Positions 46,136-57,440 of a stretch of DNA of 64,000 nucleotides are shown piece after piece. Each line of letters begins with the position of its first letter. The first letter of the stretch is position 1. This DNA is from Camarhynchus parvulus. Taxonomy: Eukaryota; Chordata; Aves; Passeriformes; Thraupidae. A program made the translations under genes and the position numbers. The notes under the pieces are model-generated. The model ran no database searches. It was not told where the DNA came from and saw only the letters and a program-made list of their open reading frames with translations. Location: contig NC_044573.1 of the NCBI RefSeq assembly GCF_901933205.1, positions 32,237,493 to 32,301,492 of the forward strand, in the 5' to 3' direction.

Positions 46136-49100
46136 GATGAAGCCTTACTGAGCTGCTGTTATATATCTTGACTTTGATCCCCAGAACATTTTGCTGTTGG
46201 ATCTTTTAATGCTACTCTCCTATAGAAAAAGCAGCTTTTCATTTTTCTCTGAGTTGCTTCCTATGGGATCACAAACTCCGTCACCACGACCTCCCTTCCC
46301 TATTCACACTCATTGTTGCAGAATCACTTCAATCTAAAATGCCTTTTATGCTTAGTCTGGCAACTAGGGGCATTTGTTGCAAAGGGGGTTACAAATGTGA
46401 TCGCTAATTTTGATATAATTGACAAGCTAGGATGACTAAAGTCTGAAGGAAACTTGAGACCAGAAGGGTTTATGTTACTCAAAAGCAGATTAAATATCTA
46501 GAAATAGAGAAACTCACATGCATCAGGGACAAATGAACCCCTAAATGAATTGGTATAGAAGAGATAGATGGACTATTACTGTGATCAGATATAGCTATTT
46601 CTGTGCTTGGCTGATAACCTGAGAGGTGGCAGATTGGTGTATAGTCTGTCAGAAAGAGGGAAGAAAATTTTGTCTTCCACTGTCTGTCAACATGTGTGTA
46701 ATTTGGGGATAAGGATTAAATAATCGTAATAAACATCAGTGTTGCAACTGGCCTTGATAGGGAATTATGTATTTATGTGAGCTGTGTATGGGATCAGATC
46801 CAGTATCTCTAATGATGGTGTCCATGGAGAGGAATTTATTCAAGGTTTGGGGAATTATTTTAAATCTACCCTTGTCACATTTCATATTGCTTATAAATGT
46901 AATACATCCACAGCAAATACATATGAGTGGGGACAGATAACTGAAGATGCAGTAATTTTCATTTTCCAGTTATTCTGCATTTGCCAGCAGGATTGGCTTC
47001 ATGCTTCTTGTCCATTCTATGATATTTGTGTTGTAGGTACCTGTAGACACTTGAGCACAGAGAAGCTGAGATTACTCAGCTGTTCCCATGTCTGTGCTTG
47101 TTAAATGGCAAATAGGGATGGAAGCTTCAGCCATAAGGTTGCTCTGAAATTAATTATTTTATCAAACTTTCTAATGCCAAGAAAAAGCACCAACCATCTT
47201 TCAGCTGCTTATTGGTTTGTGTTTCTGTGGTGGTTTCTTTGGTTTTTTCTTTTGACTGTTTGAATCATATTCCCAAATTGCTTTTTTTGTGTGTGGGTTT
47301 TCTGTGACTTGGTATAAAGTACATCACAGACTTCAGAAACTAGGGAATCACATTCCACAGAACCATTGTTTGTTTGTTTTGGGATTTCTGTTTGATTTCC
47401 TTATCAAAGCAAAATGCTGTTCCTGTGTTAAGCATGTTGCTGTGGATGTGAAGGGTGCTATATGTCTTAAGCATGATCCAGTGTGAAGCAGACAGACCAC
47501 CCATTTTCAAAACGTTCCAGAGAACAAAAGATATTCATTTTACAGATCACATGTGCTGTCATTGTAACACCAAACTATCAAGTAAAACTGTCCCTCAAGG
47601 CAAAACATTTCATTTATTATGCTTTGAATGGGTGTCTTGTTTATTAAGATGTACTAAGTAGCTAAATCCAGATTGTACTGCAGGCAAGGAAAATTGATTT
47701 CTCACAGCTCTTTGTTATGGGGCGCTTTATATTTAGTGTAATTGTCTTTAGTTTTTGACTAAGGACGTTATGTTGAAGTATCAAGTCCTACTCCAGAATA
47801 TGCAATTTGTTGTTTTTAAACTTGCTCTCTCTAGAAGTTGTAGTGATGACTGACAGTGCATGCTTGCAGGAAGGAACAAGATGCATGAGCAGCATGTGCA
47901 CACTTGTCTTTACTGGAGCTCTTATATTGAGTAGGGAAAAAACTTGGGGTTCTTAGACACTGGATCTTGTTTTGAGGAATAAAAATAGATGTGGTCATGC
48001 TGATGTAGTCTCAGTAAGGGTCATCTGGTCAACATGGACTGTCATTGGAAGACATGACATGAGGTTTCTTGGTCTGACATTTGTTTCTTTAAATCGTCAG
48101 AAGAGATGGGGCGAGGAGGAGGGGAAGGAGTAAACTGGAGAAGACAAAGAAAGGAATTCTGTAAGTCATGGAAGTGTTTGAGAAATTAGGTGCTTGTGAG
48201 TTATTGTGGAGGTGGGAGGCAAAAATGCTCTCTGTGTCAGCATTTGTATCTATACACAGGATCTTGATCTGGCAGAAGGGGCTAAAGCTCAGGGAGACAG
48301 CGGGCACACCAGAATTAGTGGTAATAGTTAAGAATCAAAAGAAAGTAAAATCCCAGCTCCAGATGGTCTAACCTTGTGCAGTGCTACTCAGTCATCTTGT
48401 GGGGACACATGGTGCTGATTAAGCTTAAAACTGCAAATAACAGTATAAATTGACTGGCTGGTTGTAGGCTGTTTATGATCCTTAGTTTAGCAAGATTTTG
48501 TTACCTCATCTGAAAAATATCAACTCGGACAATCATGTCTAAGGCTTTTGGGAAAGATTTTAAGGAAAGCCAGTGGTAACATTGCTAACAATATCTCCTC
48601 CCTACTCCCAGATGCCTCCAATCTTCCCATTCTCTCTTTGTCTTGAGAGAGGAGAATTACTTACTGTTACATGTATTGTAGCTCTTGGCATGCTGGAACT
48701 ACTTGTGGGTTTTCATTCCATCTGTGGACTTGGTCTCTGTCCTCTAGATTCTTTGAATTTGTTTTGGGCATGGCTTTGTGATGAGCTATGCCGCTGAGAT
48801 TTAGTAGTAAAACCTTCTCTGACAGGCTGTTAAGTTGAGAAAGCTGCAGTGATGCTGAGCCTCATTTCCTCCATCTGTGAAAAACTGAAAAAAATGGTGG
48901 AATGAAATATTACCTGTCTTATTTCACAGGAATTGCAAGCAGCCCAAGGAAACTGTGATCTTTAGATGAGCACTTGAGCAAGTATGTAGCACACCTGCCT
49001 CTGGCTTTAACCAATTTGTCTAAACCGTGATACAACTGATGATGATGATGGTTTGTGTCCCTTGGTTCTAGAATAGGAGCAAGGATTTTCTATGGAGGGG

Positions 49101-52100
49101 TTATACTTAGAAGTTCCTGTTTTCTGACAGCTAGTACAGCCACCTCAAAGATTGTTGTAGGAGCTTTCTGGGACTTGAACCAAAGTTGGCACTGTAGCTG
49201 TGCGGTGTGTTGGAGTCTGTGAATGCTGACTGGGATGTGCTGGGTGGGTACCTTGTTGTGCAATCCCCCATGACACCTGAATCATCTGGCTGACCAGGAA
49301 TATGTCTACAGCAATTGTGTGGAAATCAGGAGCACACTCATTAGAGAATACTAGCAGGCTATAGCTTAGCTCTTCATTCAAGATATTTCTCTGTAGTGCA
49401 TGTGTGTTTTATCTTTCTCATTTGTTCCTTTTGGGAGGGAGGGAGGGGGGAGAGCAATAAGCTACAGAGTCTTCTGAATCCAATTTATTTTTTCTCCTCC
49501 CCTTTTGAAAGTCTTATTTCCTCACTCAGTGCAGACACAGCCGTGTGGTCTAACTACAAAATAGATTGTAGTCAATTCTGCCATCTGCTGATGATCTCTT
49601 CTGGCTGCTTGCCAGCATGCTTGTAATATGTAGCTAAATCCAAATTAACTGAGGACATCAGTAGGATTCGACTCATGCTATAGGTAAAGAGAAGCAAACT
49701 GTGGCCTGGCTTTTGATAAAACAATTATTTTTGTATTACTAGAATTATTCTTCATGTTCTAAATCAGCATTCACAGGCAAGAACTGAGTTTCTGTTTACA
49801 GCTTTGTTAACTATGTCATATTAATCTCTTAATTACTGCTGATTGCAAAAAGTGGTAGCTAGCCAGTGTCTTGAATTTGAATGTTGTCAGTTGCTGGGAA
49901 TAGGGATTTCACATGTTGTTGAGGAGCTAAACCTTGCCTGTGTTTGTATTGGGACGTACCAAGCTTGCTTCTACTGTAAGGTAGAAACAGATAAAATTGC
50001 AGTGATGTATTAATTGTCTGCAGATGATTTGGTGAGGGGGCTTCCAGAAAACAGGGACTTAGTGTTTGTGGTTTTGTGGGAAAAACTGAAAGAACAGAAC
50101 GGAACTGTATCCAGCTGTTGATTTGTATTTGCATTCCTAGTACTTGCCTTGCCCTGCGTCCCCAGTGCCTTTTTGAATGTATCCCAGACCCAAAGGCTCC
50201 CTCTTGGGCCAATCTCTTCCTAACCATTGAAACACAGGAGCAACAAAAATGAGAGCAAGCTTACAATGAGCTTGTGGCAGATAAGTTACAGAACATATAA
50301 AGATACAATACTGAACCAATTTCTGAAGATATTGTTCCTTTATTTTATATTAATTTTTCCTATGAAAGAAACTGTTACTGTGACTGCAGGATGAAGATGC
50401 TCTGAAATCAGCTATGTGATGTTGGTCCTTGTTTTTTAGGACAGGCTGGTCACTGGAGGAAGGAGAAAGTGACTTCTGGTATATTGCACATCAGACTGAA
50501 TTTGAAGTGTTTTGCATCTTCCTCGACATGATACAGTTAGTTGATTAGAGCAGAAGTTCTAGCTGGGCTGTGTTTCTGGTGTAATAGTTTTCACATGGTA
50601 CTACTAATGCCATGTTTTAACTCCGTTTTAGTGGCTGAATATGAAACAGCAAAGAAATGATCGCTGAAGTTTTTAAATCCTATGCATGCTGGGCAAGTAG
50701 AGTGTGAGAAGGATTTCAAATAAATGGGGAGTATGTGATATTTTAATAATAAACTGTACCTAAAGAACATGCTTGTTAAGGAATCTGTCCACGAGAGCTG
50801 CTGAGAAAGTGATATCTTTTAGTCTTGAATTCCCATGTTTTGTCTGTCTGGCTGCCATGTTATTCTTTAAAGTATAGCTGATAACACCTGTCTTGGGACA
50901 GTTGAAGCTAAGACCAGAGATATTCCTTGTTGCTTTTCCTTTCTTTTTTTTACACACTGCAGTTTCCCAGCAGAGAATCTGGAAACTCAGTGACAGACCT
51001 GGGAGCTTTTCTTTCCTCTGGATTCCTCTGCAAGTTGCACTGAGGATTGGCCACCATTCCTACTAGGCATGCTGTAGGTAGAGGTACCAAAGATTAGTGT
51101 AAATGCAGAAGGAAGGCTATAGCAAGATATGAGTAGGCCTCAGATAATGAAAAAATAATTTTGAAATTTTCGCTTTCAATCCTGCAGGTACTTAAGTACC
51201 TACTTTGTTTTATGCACCATGACCAGCTACAATAAGCAATGGGACTCCAAAGACCCTGATGCAGCGCAGAGGAGAGATGTTACGTAACTTCAATTTACAG
51301 TATGATTTTGATCTGTTAAATGGCATTTACTTTGCAAACAGGCTCTCCATCTTCTTGCATCACACTATGGTTTTCAACTGAAATTCAGAGAATACCTGGT
51401 AGTCGAAGTACAAATAAGTGTTTTTCACCAACTGTGGTTTTCCAAATGCAGTGTGTGCTTACTGCTTTCCAGTTCTAGATACTCCCCCTGTTTCTCTTTC
51501 TTGACTGGAGAAGCAGGAAGTTATCCATTCATTAACAACATTTCATATTTTCAGTCAAAAAGGCCAGCTTTAATTTGGGATGGGGGAATGGGTATGAACT
51601 GGAGACGTTCCTGGGCTCTGCAGTAATACAAGCTCTGGCTTGGATTGCTGCCAGCCACTGGGGGTTACAATGCTGTGGGAGGGGAAAAGGGGTAGGTATA
51701 GAGATTTATTTAGCAGTTAATTCAAGTGGCTTGTAAGCTTTTGAATGGTGAGCAATCAGCCCAGTAGGGGAGCTCTTCCACTGTGTCTCGTGATGTGTGC
51801 TTGCTATTAAGTGTTTATAACAGAATGAAAGCATGTTGTGTTAAAACACTGGGTACTTAACAAGCAGCATGCCCCTTGGCTAATGCAGCAGACATCCTGT
51901 GTTTGGCTAGAGAAGTAGAAGAGGTCAGCATGGCCTTTCTTTTTTTAAATTATGTTGTTTAAATTCTTGTTGACCTCCATCTTATGAAATAACTGAAAAG
52001 TCAAATCCACAAATTCAGCAGCTTTTCTTAAAACCTTAAGTGGTTCACTGGCACAGACATTGAGGGAGAGGGCATCAGTGTCTCCTTGCCAAGGCAGCGT

Positions 52101-52149
52101 GCACAGGTTCTTGCCTGAGCAAGTGTTTAGAAGGAATAGGTCACAATAC
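46136..52149 (+). other. KIF26B intron 2, fifth part
   Basis: AT-rich intron with no recognised exon or transposon. Small simple repeats occur at about 49037-49051 (GAT)n and 49433-49452 (GGGA-rich). Open frames are short and unsupported. Confidence 0.5.
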
Positions 52150-52972
52150 ACAAAAGAGATCAAGTGCACCCCCAGAAAGCTTGCAGATGATACCTAGTTG
52201 AGTAGTGTGGTTGACACTCCTGAAGGATGGAATGCCATCCAGAGGGACCTGGACAAGCTTGACAAGTGGGCCCATGGGAATTTTGTGTGGTTTAACAGGA
52301 CCAAGTGCAAGGTGCTGCACCTGGGTTAAGGGAACTCCTGGTGTCAGGAGGGGGGTGAACAGACAGAGAGCAGCCCTGGGGAGCAGGACTTGGGGGTGCT
52401 GGTGGGTGAGAGGCTGGACATGACCCAGCACTCACAGGCCAGAAACCCAGTTGTGTCCTGAGCTGCATCAGAGAGGGGCCAGCAGGGCAAGGGAGGGGAT
52501 TCTGCCCCTCTGCTCTGCTCTGGTGAGACCCCACCTGCAGTGATGCTTCCCGATTTGGATGCAGCTCTCCAACTGTCTCCAGCTGGGAGCATTGGGATTG
52601 TTTAGTCTAGAAAAGAGAAGGCTTAGGGGGTGAGCCAATTACAGGCTTCTAGTACCTGAAGGGATCTACAAGAAAGATGGGAAGAGAGTCTTAAAAGGGC
52701 ATGTAGTGGGAGGACAAGGGGTATGGCTTTCAACTGACAGTAGGTTAAATTAGATATTGGGGGGAAAAAAAATCTTTTTTGTGGGGGTAGTAAGGCACTG
52801 CAGGTTGCCCAGGGAAGTTGTGGATGCCCCATCCTTGTAGTTGTTCAAAGCCAGGTTGGATGAGCACTGAGCAAGCTGGTGTAGTAGAAGGTGTCTCTGT
52901 CCATGGCAGGAGGGTTAGAACAGGATGATCTTTAAGGTCCCTTACAGCTCAATCATTCGATGGTTCTATGAT
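52150..52972 (+). mobile_element. CR1 LINE, 3' part, internally deleted and broken
   Basis: About 820 bp in the sense direction of KIF26B. From 52150 it follows CR1 order: CAAGTGCACCCCCAGAAAG, GCAGATGATACC (the reverse-transcriptase C-terminal ADDT region), TGCCATCCAGAGGGACCTGG, AAGTGCAAGGTGCTGCACC, GACTTGGGGGTGCTGGTGG. Near 52545-52600 the text jumps, so that roughly 150 bp of the usual sequence is missing, then continues with GAAAAGAGAAGGCTTAGGGG to the 3' end TTTAAGGTCCCTTACAG...GGTTCTATGAT. The translated frame has several stops and frame breaks, so it is dead. The 5' truncation is normal for this family. Antisense frames here are shadows. Confidence 0.92.
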
Positions 52973-54164
52973 TTTTTTAAAGCAACTTTTAAGCAATTGG
53001 GATTTGTGCCTTTTATTTCTTTATTTCTGGTTTTAAGTACAAATTTTTAAGTTTGCCTTACTCTCTTCTGTGTCTGTACTCTTCATTTGTGTATTAAATC
53101 TTAGCCAAAGGTGTTTTATCTACAATTTTAATTGTATGGTTGTGTTTACTGAATGTAAATAAAATACTTCTAAAATTGTCTGACCTAAACCATAATCTTT
53201 TCTTGGCTGTTGTCTGTGGCTGTCAGGATAGGTGGTGGATATGGTTGGGATGTTGGAGAGTTGTAATGTGCTTTATGATGCATTTTAGTGTCAAAGTGAG
53301 TGCATGAAATGCTGTGTAATTTTACATCCCCAAAGATGGTTGCTATGTAAGTTTAGAAAGACAGAGTAACAGAAAGAATTCTCCACCTAAGAACTTAAAA
53401 GGTTCTTAGATGTGATTAAAGAGGTGGAAAATAGTGTGTGTATTTTTTCTGGTTTGTTTATTTTGTCTGGCTAAATCTTGTGAACTCCTTCCTGCTATAA
53501 GCAAACTGTAAAAAAGAATAGTGGTGAACCCATCATGCATCTCCTGTGCTCAGATGTGGAGTTAAAAAATATTTTTCTAGGCTTTCCATCAGTTGGCTGT
53601 AGGCACAAAGCAATTCTTTAGCTTTAACACTGGTGTTTAAGGACTGTGGAGAGGAAAGGGGCAGCATTCCAGGGGAAAAGGGAAGATCTGTTTCTGCAGA
53701 GGAGTGGCCCCAGTGCAAGCTGGTCTTACAGCTGTACAGCTGCAAGAGGAGTGCGTTGTGAGGGAGGAAATGAGCCTGATGTCCCCTGCTTCAAGATGGC
53801 AAATTTCAGTTTTGCTGTGGAAACTGCATGGCAAGTCCTGAAAATGTGCAAGGCCCTGCCCAGAGGGACTCCCTGATTTCTGAGACCATGGCTGCACCCG
53901 AATCGATTGTCTGGTGTGGATAAGAACTGCATTTTCCCCAAATCTTTGGAAAGCACTATTCTGCTTCAGTGAATACCTGTGAAATCTACTTTTGTTTAGA
54001 TCAGGTATATAAGGGAATAGCTTTCTTTTGCAGTCCTTCATTTTATTCTTGATACAACAAATGTTTTGTGCTTCTACTAAACCCCAAGAGATAACAGATG
54101 GGTGTCAAGCCTTCCACCAGTTCCTGTACAATGTGAAGATGTGTTCAAGGCTGAACACATCAAG
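52973..54164 (+). other. KIF26B intron 2, sixth part
   Basis: About 1.2 kb of AT-rich intron between the CR1 copy and the 54.2-kb LTR. No recognised feature. Minus-strand frames at about 53533-54041 have no recognisable domain. Confidence 0.5.
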
Positions 54165-54169
54165 GTACC

Positions 54170-55419
54170 TGTCATGGTTTGACACTGGCACAATGCCAGT
54201 GCCCCATGAAAATATACTTCCCTGGTGTTTGCTGTGAGATGTGACCAGGAAATAAGCAAAGCAGGCCTCTAGCTTAGAAAAAAAAGGTTTATTAACTAAA
54301 CTACAAAAGGAAAAAAACCACATACACACACACCTGGAAAATGAAAACTCCACAAAAACATTTCCTCCTCCCCCCACCACATTTCCAATACATCTTCCAA
54401 ATTTCAACTCTCCATCCATCACCCTGTAAATACTCAATTTCAATCCGTCAAGAGGAGAGGAGTCCTTCTTGGAGGGCCATGGTGACCTCTTCCTTGCATG
54501 CCCAGCGCTCTCACCACTGTGCATGGATCAGAGCTTCTTTGAGGGTTGTCCTTTTTAAGGGTGCTTTGACCAGTTCCAAAAAAGCACAGTCTCTCACTTT
54601 CGGGACCTCTTGTCCCCCCCCCATACTTGTCTACCCCCTGGGGCCGGGGGGTCTCCAACACTGAACTCTCTCAGTTCTGAGCCATCGCCTCCCCCCTGCA
54701 TGCAGCTTCTGTGTCACAAGGAAGCATGGTTCTGTCCATGGCTGTACCAAAAAGAGTCCAGCAACCAGCTACTCCATCATCTCTTTCCAGCCTCTTCTTT
54801 ACTCTCCCAGCCTCACTCACTGCTCCGACTGTCATTCTCTTGCCCATTTCCTCTTTATCATCCACTCCATCTCCCCTCCGGGAAAGGTCCAAATGCTCTG
54901 TGAGGTCTTCATCATCCAGAAAGGGGTTAACAAACTTCTGCACTCGGCCAGGCTCCTTCCCTGCTGCACTACCCCCTTCCCCCTCCTTCTCCACAGCCGA
55001 TATCACTTCAAGGCCACAGGCCTGTACTGGCTTTCTCTCTCTCATCTTCTGGCTGGGGAGGGGGGGGGGGCTGCCCAAATCCTCTCGGGGCCTCTCTCCC
55101 TCTGTCTCTCCTGGGGGGGGCTGCCCAACACCTCCTGGTGCCCCCACCACCCTTCCATCCTGAGGGGTCAGGCCTACCTCTGCCGGGCTGCAGGTTTCCC
55201 TCCCCCGCCCAGCTCGAAGCCGGGCAGGGGAGGCCTTGCCTCTTTGCTGACTGGAAATCAAAGAGAGAGCCCAAGGGAGTGCTCTGCTTCTAACCCCTGT
55301 GTTCTCAGAGGCGCATCCACCCTCAGTGGCCAAGCCTGGTGTCAATTTTAGAATCTGAACACCTATTGGCCTCTGGCCACTCCATTCCCAAAAAACCTAT
55401 TTCCTGTAAACCCACGACA
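54170..55419 (-). mobile_element. 1.25-kb solo LTR with intact 5-bp target-site duplication
   Basis: The element begins TGTCATGGTTTGACACTGG and ends TGTAAACCCACGACA, so the ends are a near-perfect inverted pair (TGTCATGG against TGTCGTGG). GTACC stands on both sides (54165-54169 and 55420-55424). The TTTATT at 54288-54293 reads AATAAA on the minus strand and is followed by a short R/U5-like part, so the retroviral direction is minus. It matches a bird LTR family beginning TGTCATGGTTTGAC with GCC-rich text. Only one LTR is present: nothing repeats between its halves and no gag/pol is visible. The middle is C-rich on the + strand (G-rich in element sense), unlike the surrounding intron. Confidence 0.88.
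54671..55345 (-). other. 224-codon open frame inside the LTR
   Basis: A long open frame in the sense direction of the element, starting at 55345 and ending at 54671. The peptide is rich in Gly, Pro, Glu, Arg and Lys with an acidic patch (NPFLDDEDLTEHLD at about residues 140-153) and no domain that I recognise. It may be an accident of the low stop-codon frequency in GC-rich sequence, or an LTR-encoded or captured frame. Other frames over the same bases are also open for 80-150 codons, which favours chance. Confidence 0.35.
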
Positions 55420-57357
55420 GTACCACATCCCTTGCCACAGCAAGGTGCCAACCATACAGTAAAATTCTTAACAACCTTCCAGTGTTTTTAAAAGAAGCAT
55501 CTGTTTCCATCATATTGAATTGAATGTTTCATAAAATTAAATAAAAAGAATAAAACCAATCCAAACAATAGTTACCGAGCTCAGTCTACCTTTTTTAATC
55601 TGTGGTAGTCAAATGCCTTCTAAAAGTAATTGGTACCAGTTGTGTCTTGATACTCTTTAGCCTCTAGAGAGGTTATTATTAAAAGTATTTTCAGTAGATG
55701 TGGCAGCAGGTGTTAAAGTTTGTTTTCCTTACAGGTAAATTAATGTTTAGCTGCAAGAAAGTCAGTCCAGCATTTCTGAGCCAGAAGAATCTTGAGTGTT
55801 AATAGCAAGAGTTGTGAAATAGACAGCCAATCTCTGAAATAATTCCGGATCATGCCAAACATATTGAACATTGTATGTAAACAACAATATTTTTCTTGGA
55901 GCTGGATCAAAGCTCTCTTTTCTTCTGTTTTAAATAGCTAAAGAATAAACAGGTTAGTGACTAAGGATTAACATTGATTTTAGTAATTCCAGGTCTGCGT
56001 GATTAGCAGCAGGCTTCTTTCCAGGCTTCACTTTTTTTCACGCTGGGCTACCAAACTGCAGGATGTATAGGTTCTGCAACTGAGTTTTCAAAGTGGCAAG
56101 AGACAGTGTTCAGCAAATGTGATTCTGGACATCCAGTTGCAGGTAAATAAACTTTAAAATAAGCCAACAGACCTCAAACCTTACAGCAGATCTTTTGCTG
56201 TACTGAATAACTGGTTCCTTTTTCTCTGTTGGTTCCTTGCTGATCCAAGATATTTTACTACTTAGTGATTTATTTTCTTTAGCAACCTTTACTAGAAAAC
56301 TTTCCTGACAGTGTTTTTTACAACTAGAAATAAATGAGAAATTATTAGCAATACATTCACAATTTACATGTTGAGGAGCTTGAATAGATGCTAATAGAGC
56401 AGAACTTGCATGGTCTGTACTGAGTAGCATGTGTGGCTTTCCTCTAATCTACTTTCTGCCACAGAACAAATAGTAATGGCACACTCTTGGGTCCAGGAAA
56501 CCAGTGCAAATTGTTTTCTTGTGTGAGTGGAGACCCCCATGTCTGACACTGCCAGCAGGAGGTCTTCCCATGCTTGTTAGCTGGCTTCTCTCAGGTATCT
56601 GCAGGGCAGATGTGCCGTGCAGCCTCCACAAGCTAAGACTCAGGACAAGCCTGTTGGTAGAACAGATGCTGTGAAAGTCACACAGTGCCTATGGCACTCC
56701 TAACACACACACAGAGAATATTCTGAACTGGTATGGATAGTGCCATGCAGAGTCAGGATCAAAACTGGGAATAAAGCTGGTGTAATGTGTCACACCTGCA
56801 GTGGCCCCTCACATAAAAAATAAATTGTGCCTCAAATTCTGTTTTGTAAGGAATGGAAATAGGACATGCAGTAGGTTAAATTGCACACAGTATCTTCATT
56901 GTAATGTTCATCCCATGTTAAATGTTGGATTTATCTGGACTTCTTAATTACCTAACTCATTGAGAGATTGTTCTCCGAGCCCCACCACAGCACCAATTCA
57001 CATATCTGGTGTTTTTTTTCTTTTCTTCCTCTTTCCAACCTCCCCTGTCAGCTTTTCCTTTTTTAGGGAAAACCAAATGCCAAACAAATTAAAGCAAACC
57101 CTACAGCTGGGTTTAGCCCAGTTTTTCTGAAGCAAGTATACCTTTGAAGAGCCTACATGTTCTGCAGAATTCTAGGTTATAGATTTATTTTCTTATCAGC
57201 AATATATACTGTGGTATTGGGAACTGTTGGTAGTATATCTAGATCTAAATGATCAGTTGGCTGTTGATAATGCAGGAAAAGATTTAGCTCCTCCTGTGTT
57301 AGGAACATTGGTATTGACTACTAAGCACAAATATTATTTTGATGTGATGATTTTATT

Positions 57358-57440
57358 AAAAAAAAACCACCCAAACAACAAAACCCCAAACCAAATAAAA
57401 AACTCCAAAACAAAACTCCAAACAAATAAACCAACCAATC
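57358..57440. repeat. A-rich tract with C interruptions
   Basis: About 80 bp of A with CC, CCC and occasional T (AAACCACCCAAACAACAAAA and similar). Possibly a decayed poly-A tail or a simple low-complexity stretch. Confidence 0.8.

Noticed and set aside
52141..52592. Minus-strand and out-of-frame plus-strand open frames at 52.1-52.6 kb
   Set aside because: They lie on a recognisable CR1 copy and are shadows of its broken sense frame.
54711..55351. Plus-strand frames of about 150 codons inside the 54.2-kb LTR
   Set aside because: They are antisense to the inferred element direction and consist of Ser/Pro/Leu-rich low-complexity text from C-rich DNA.
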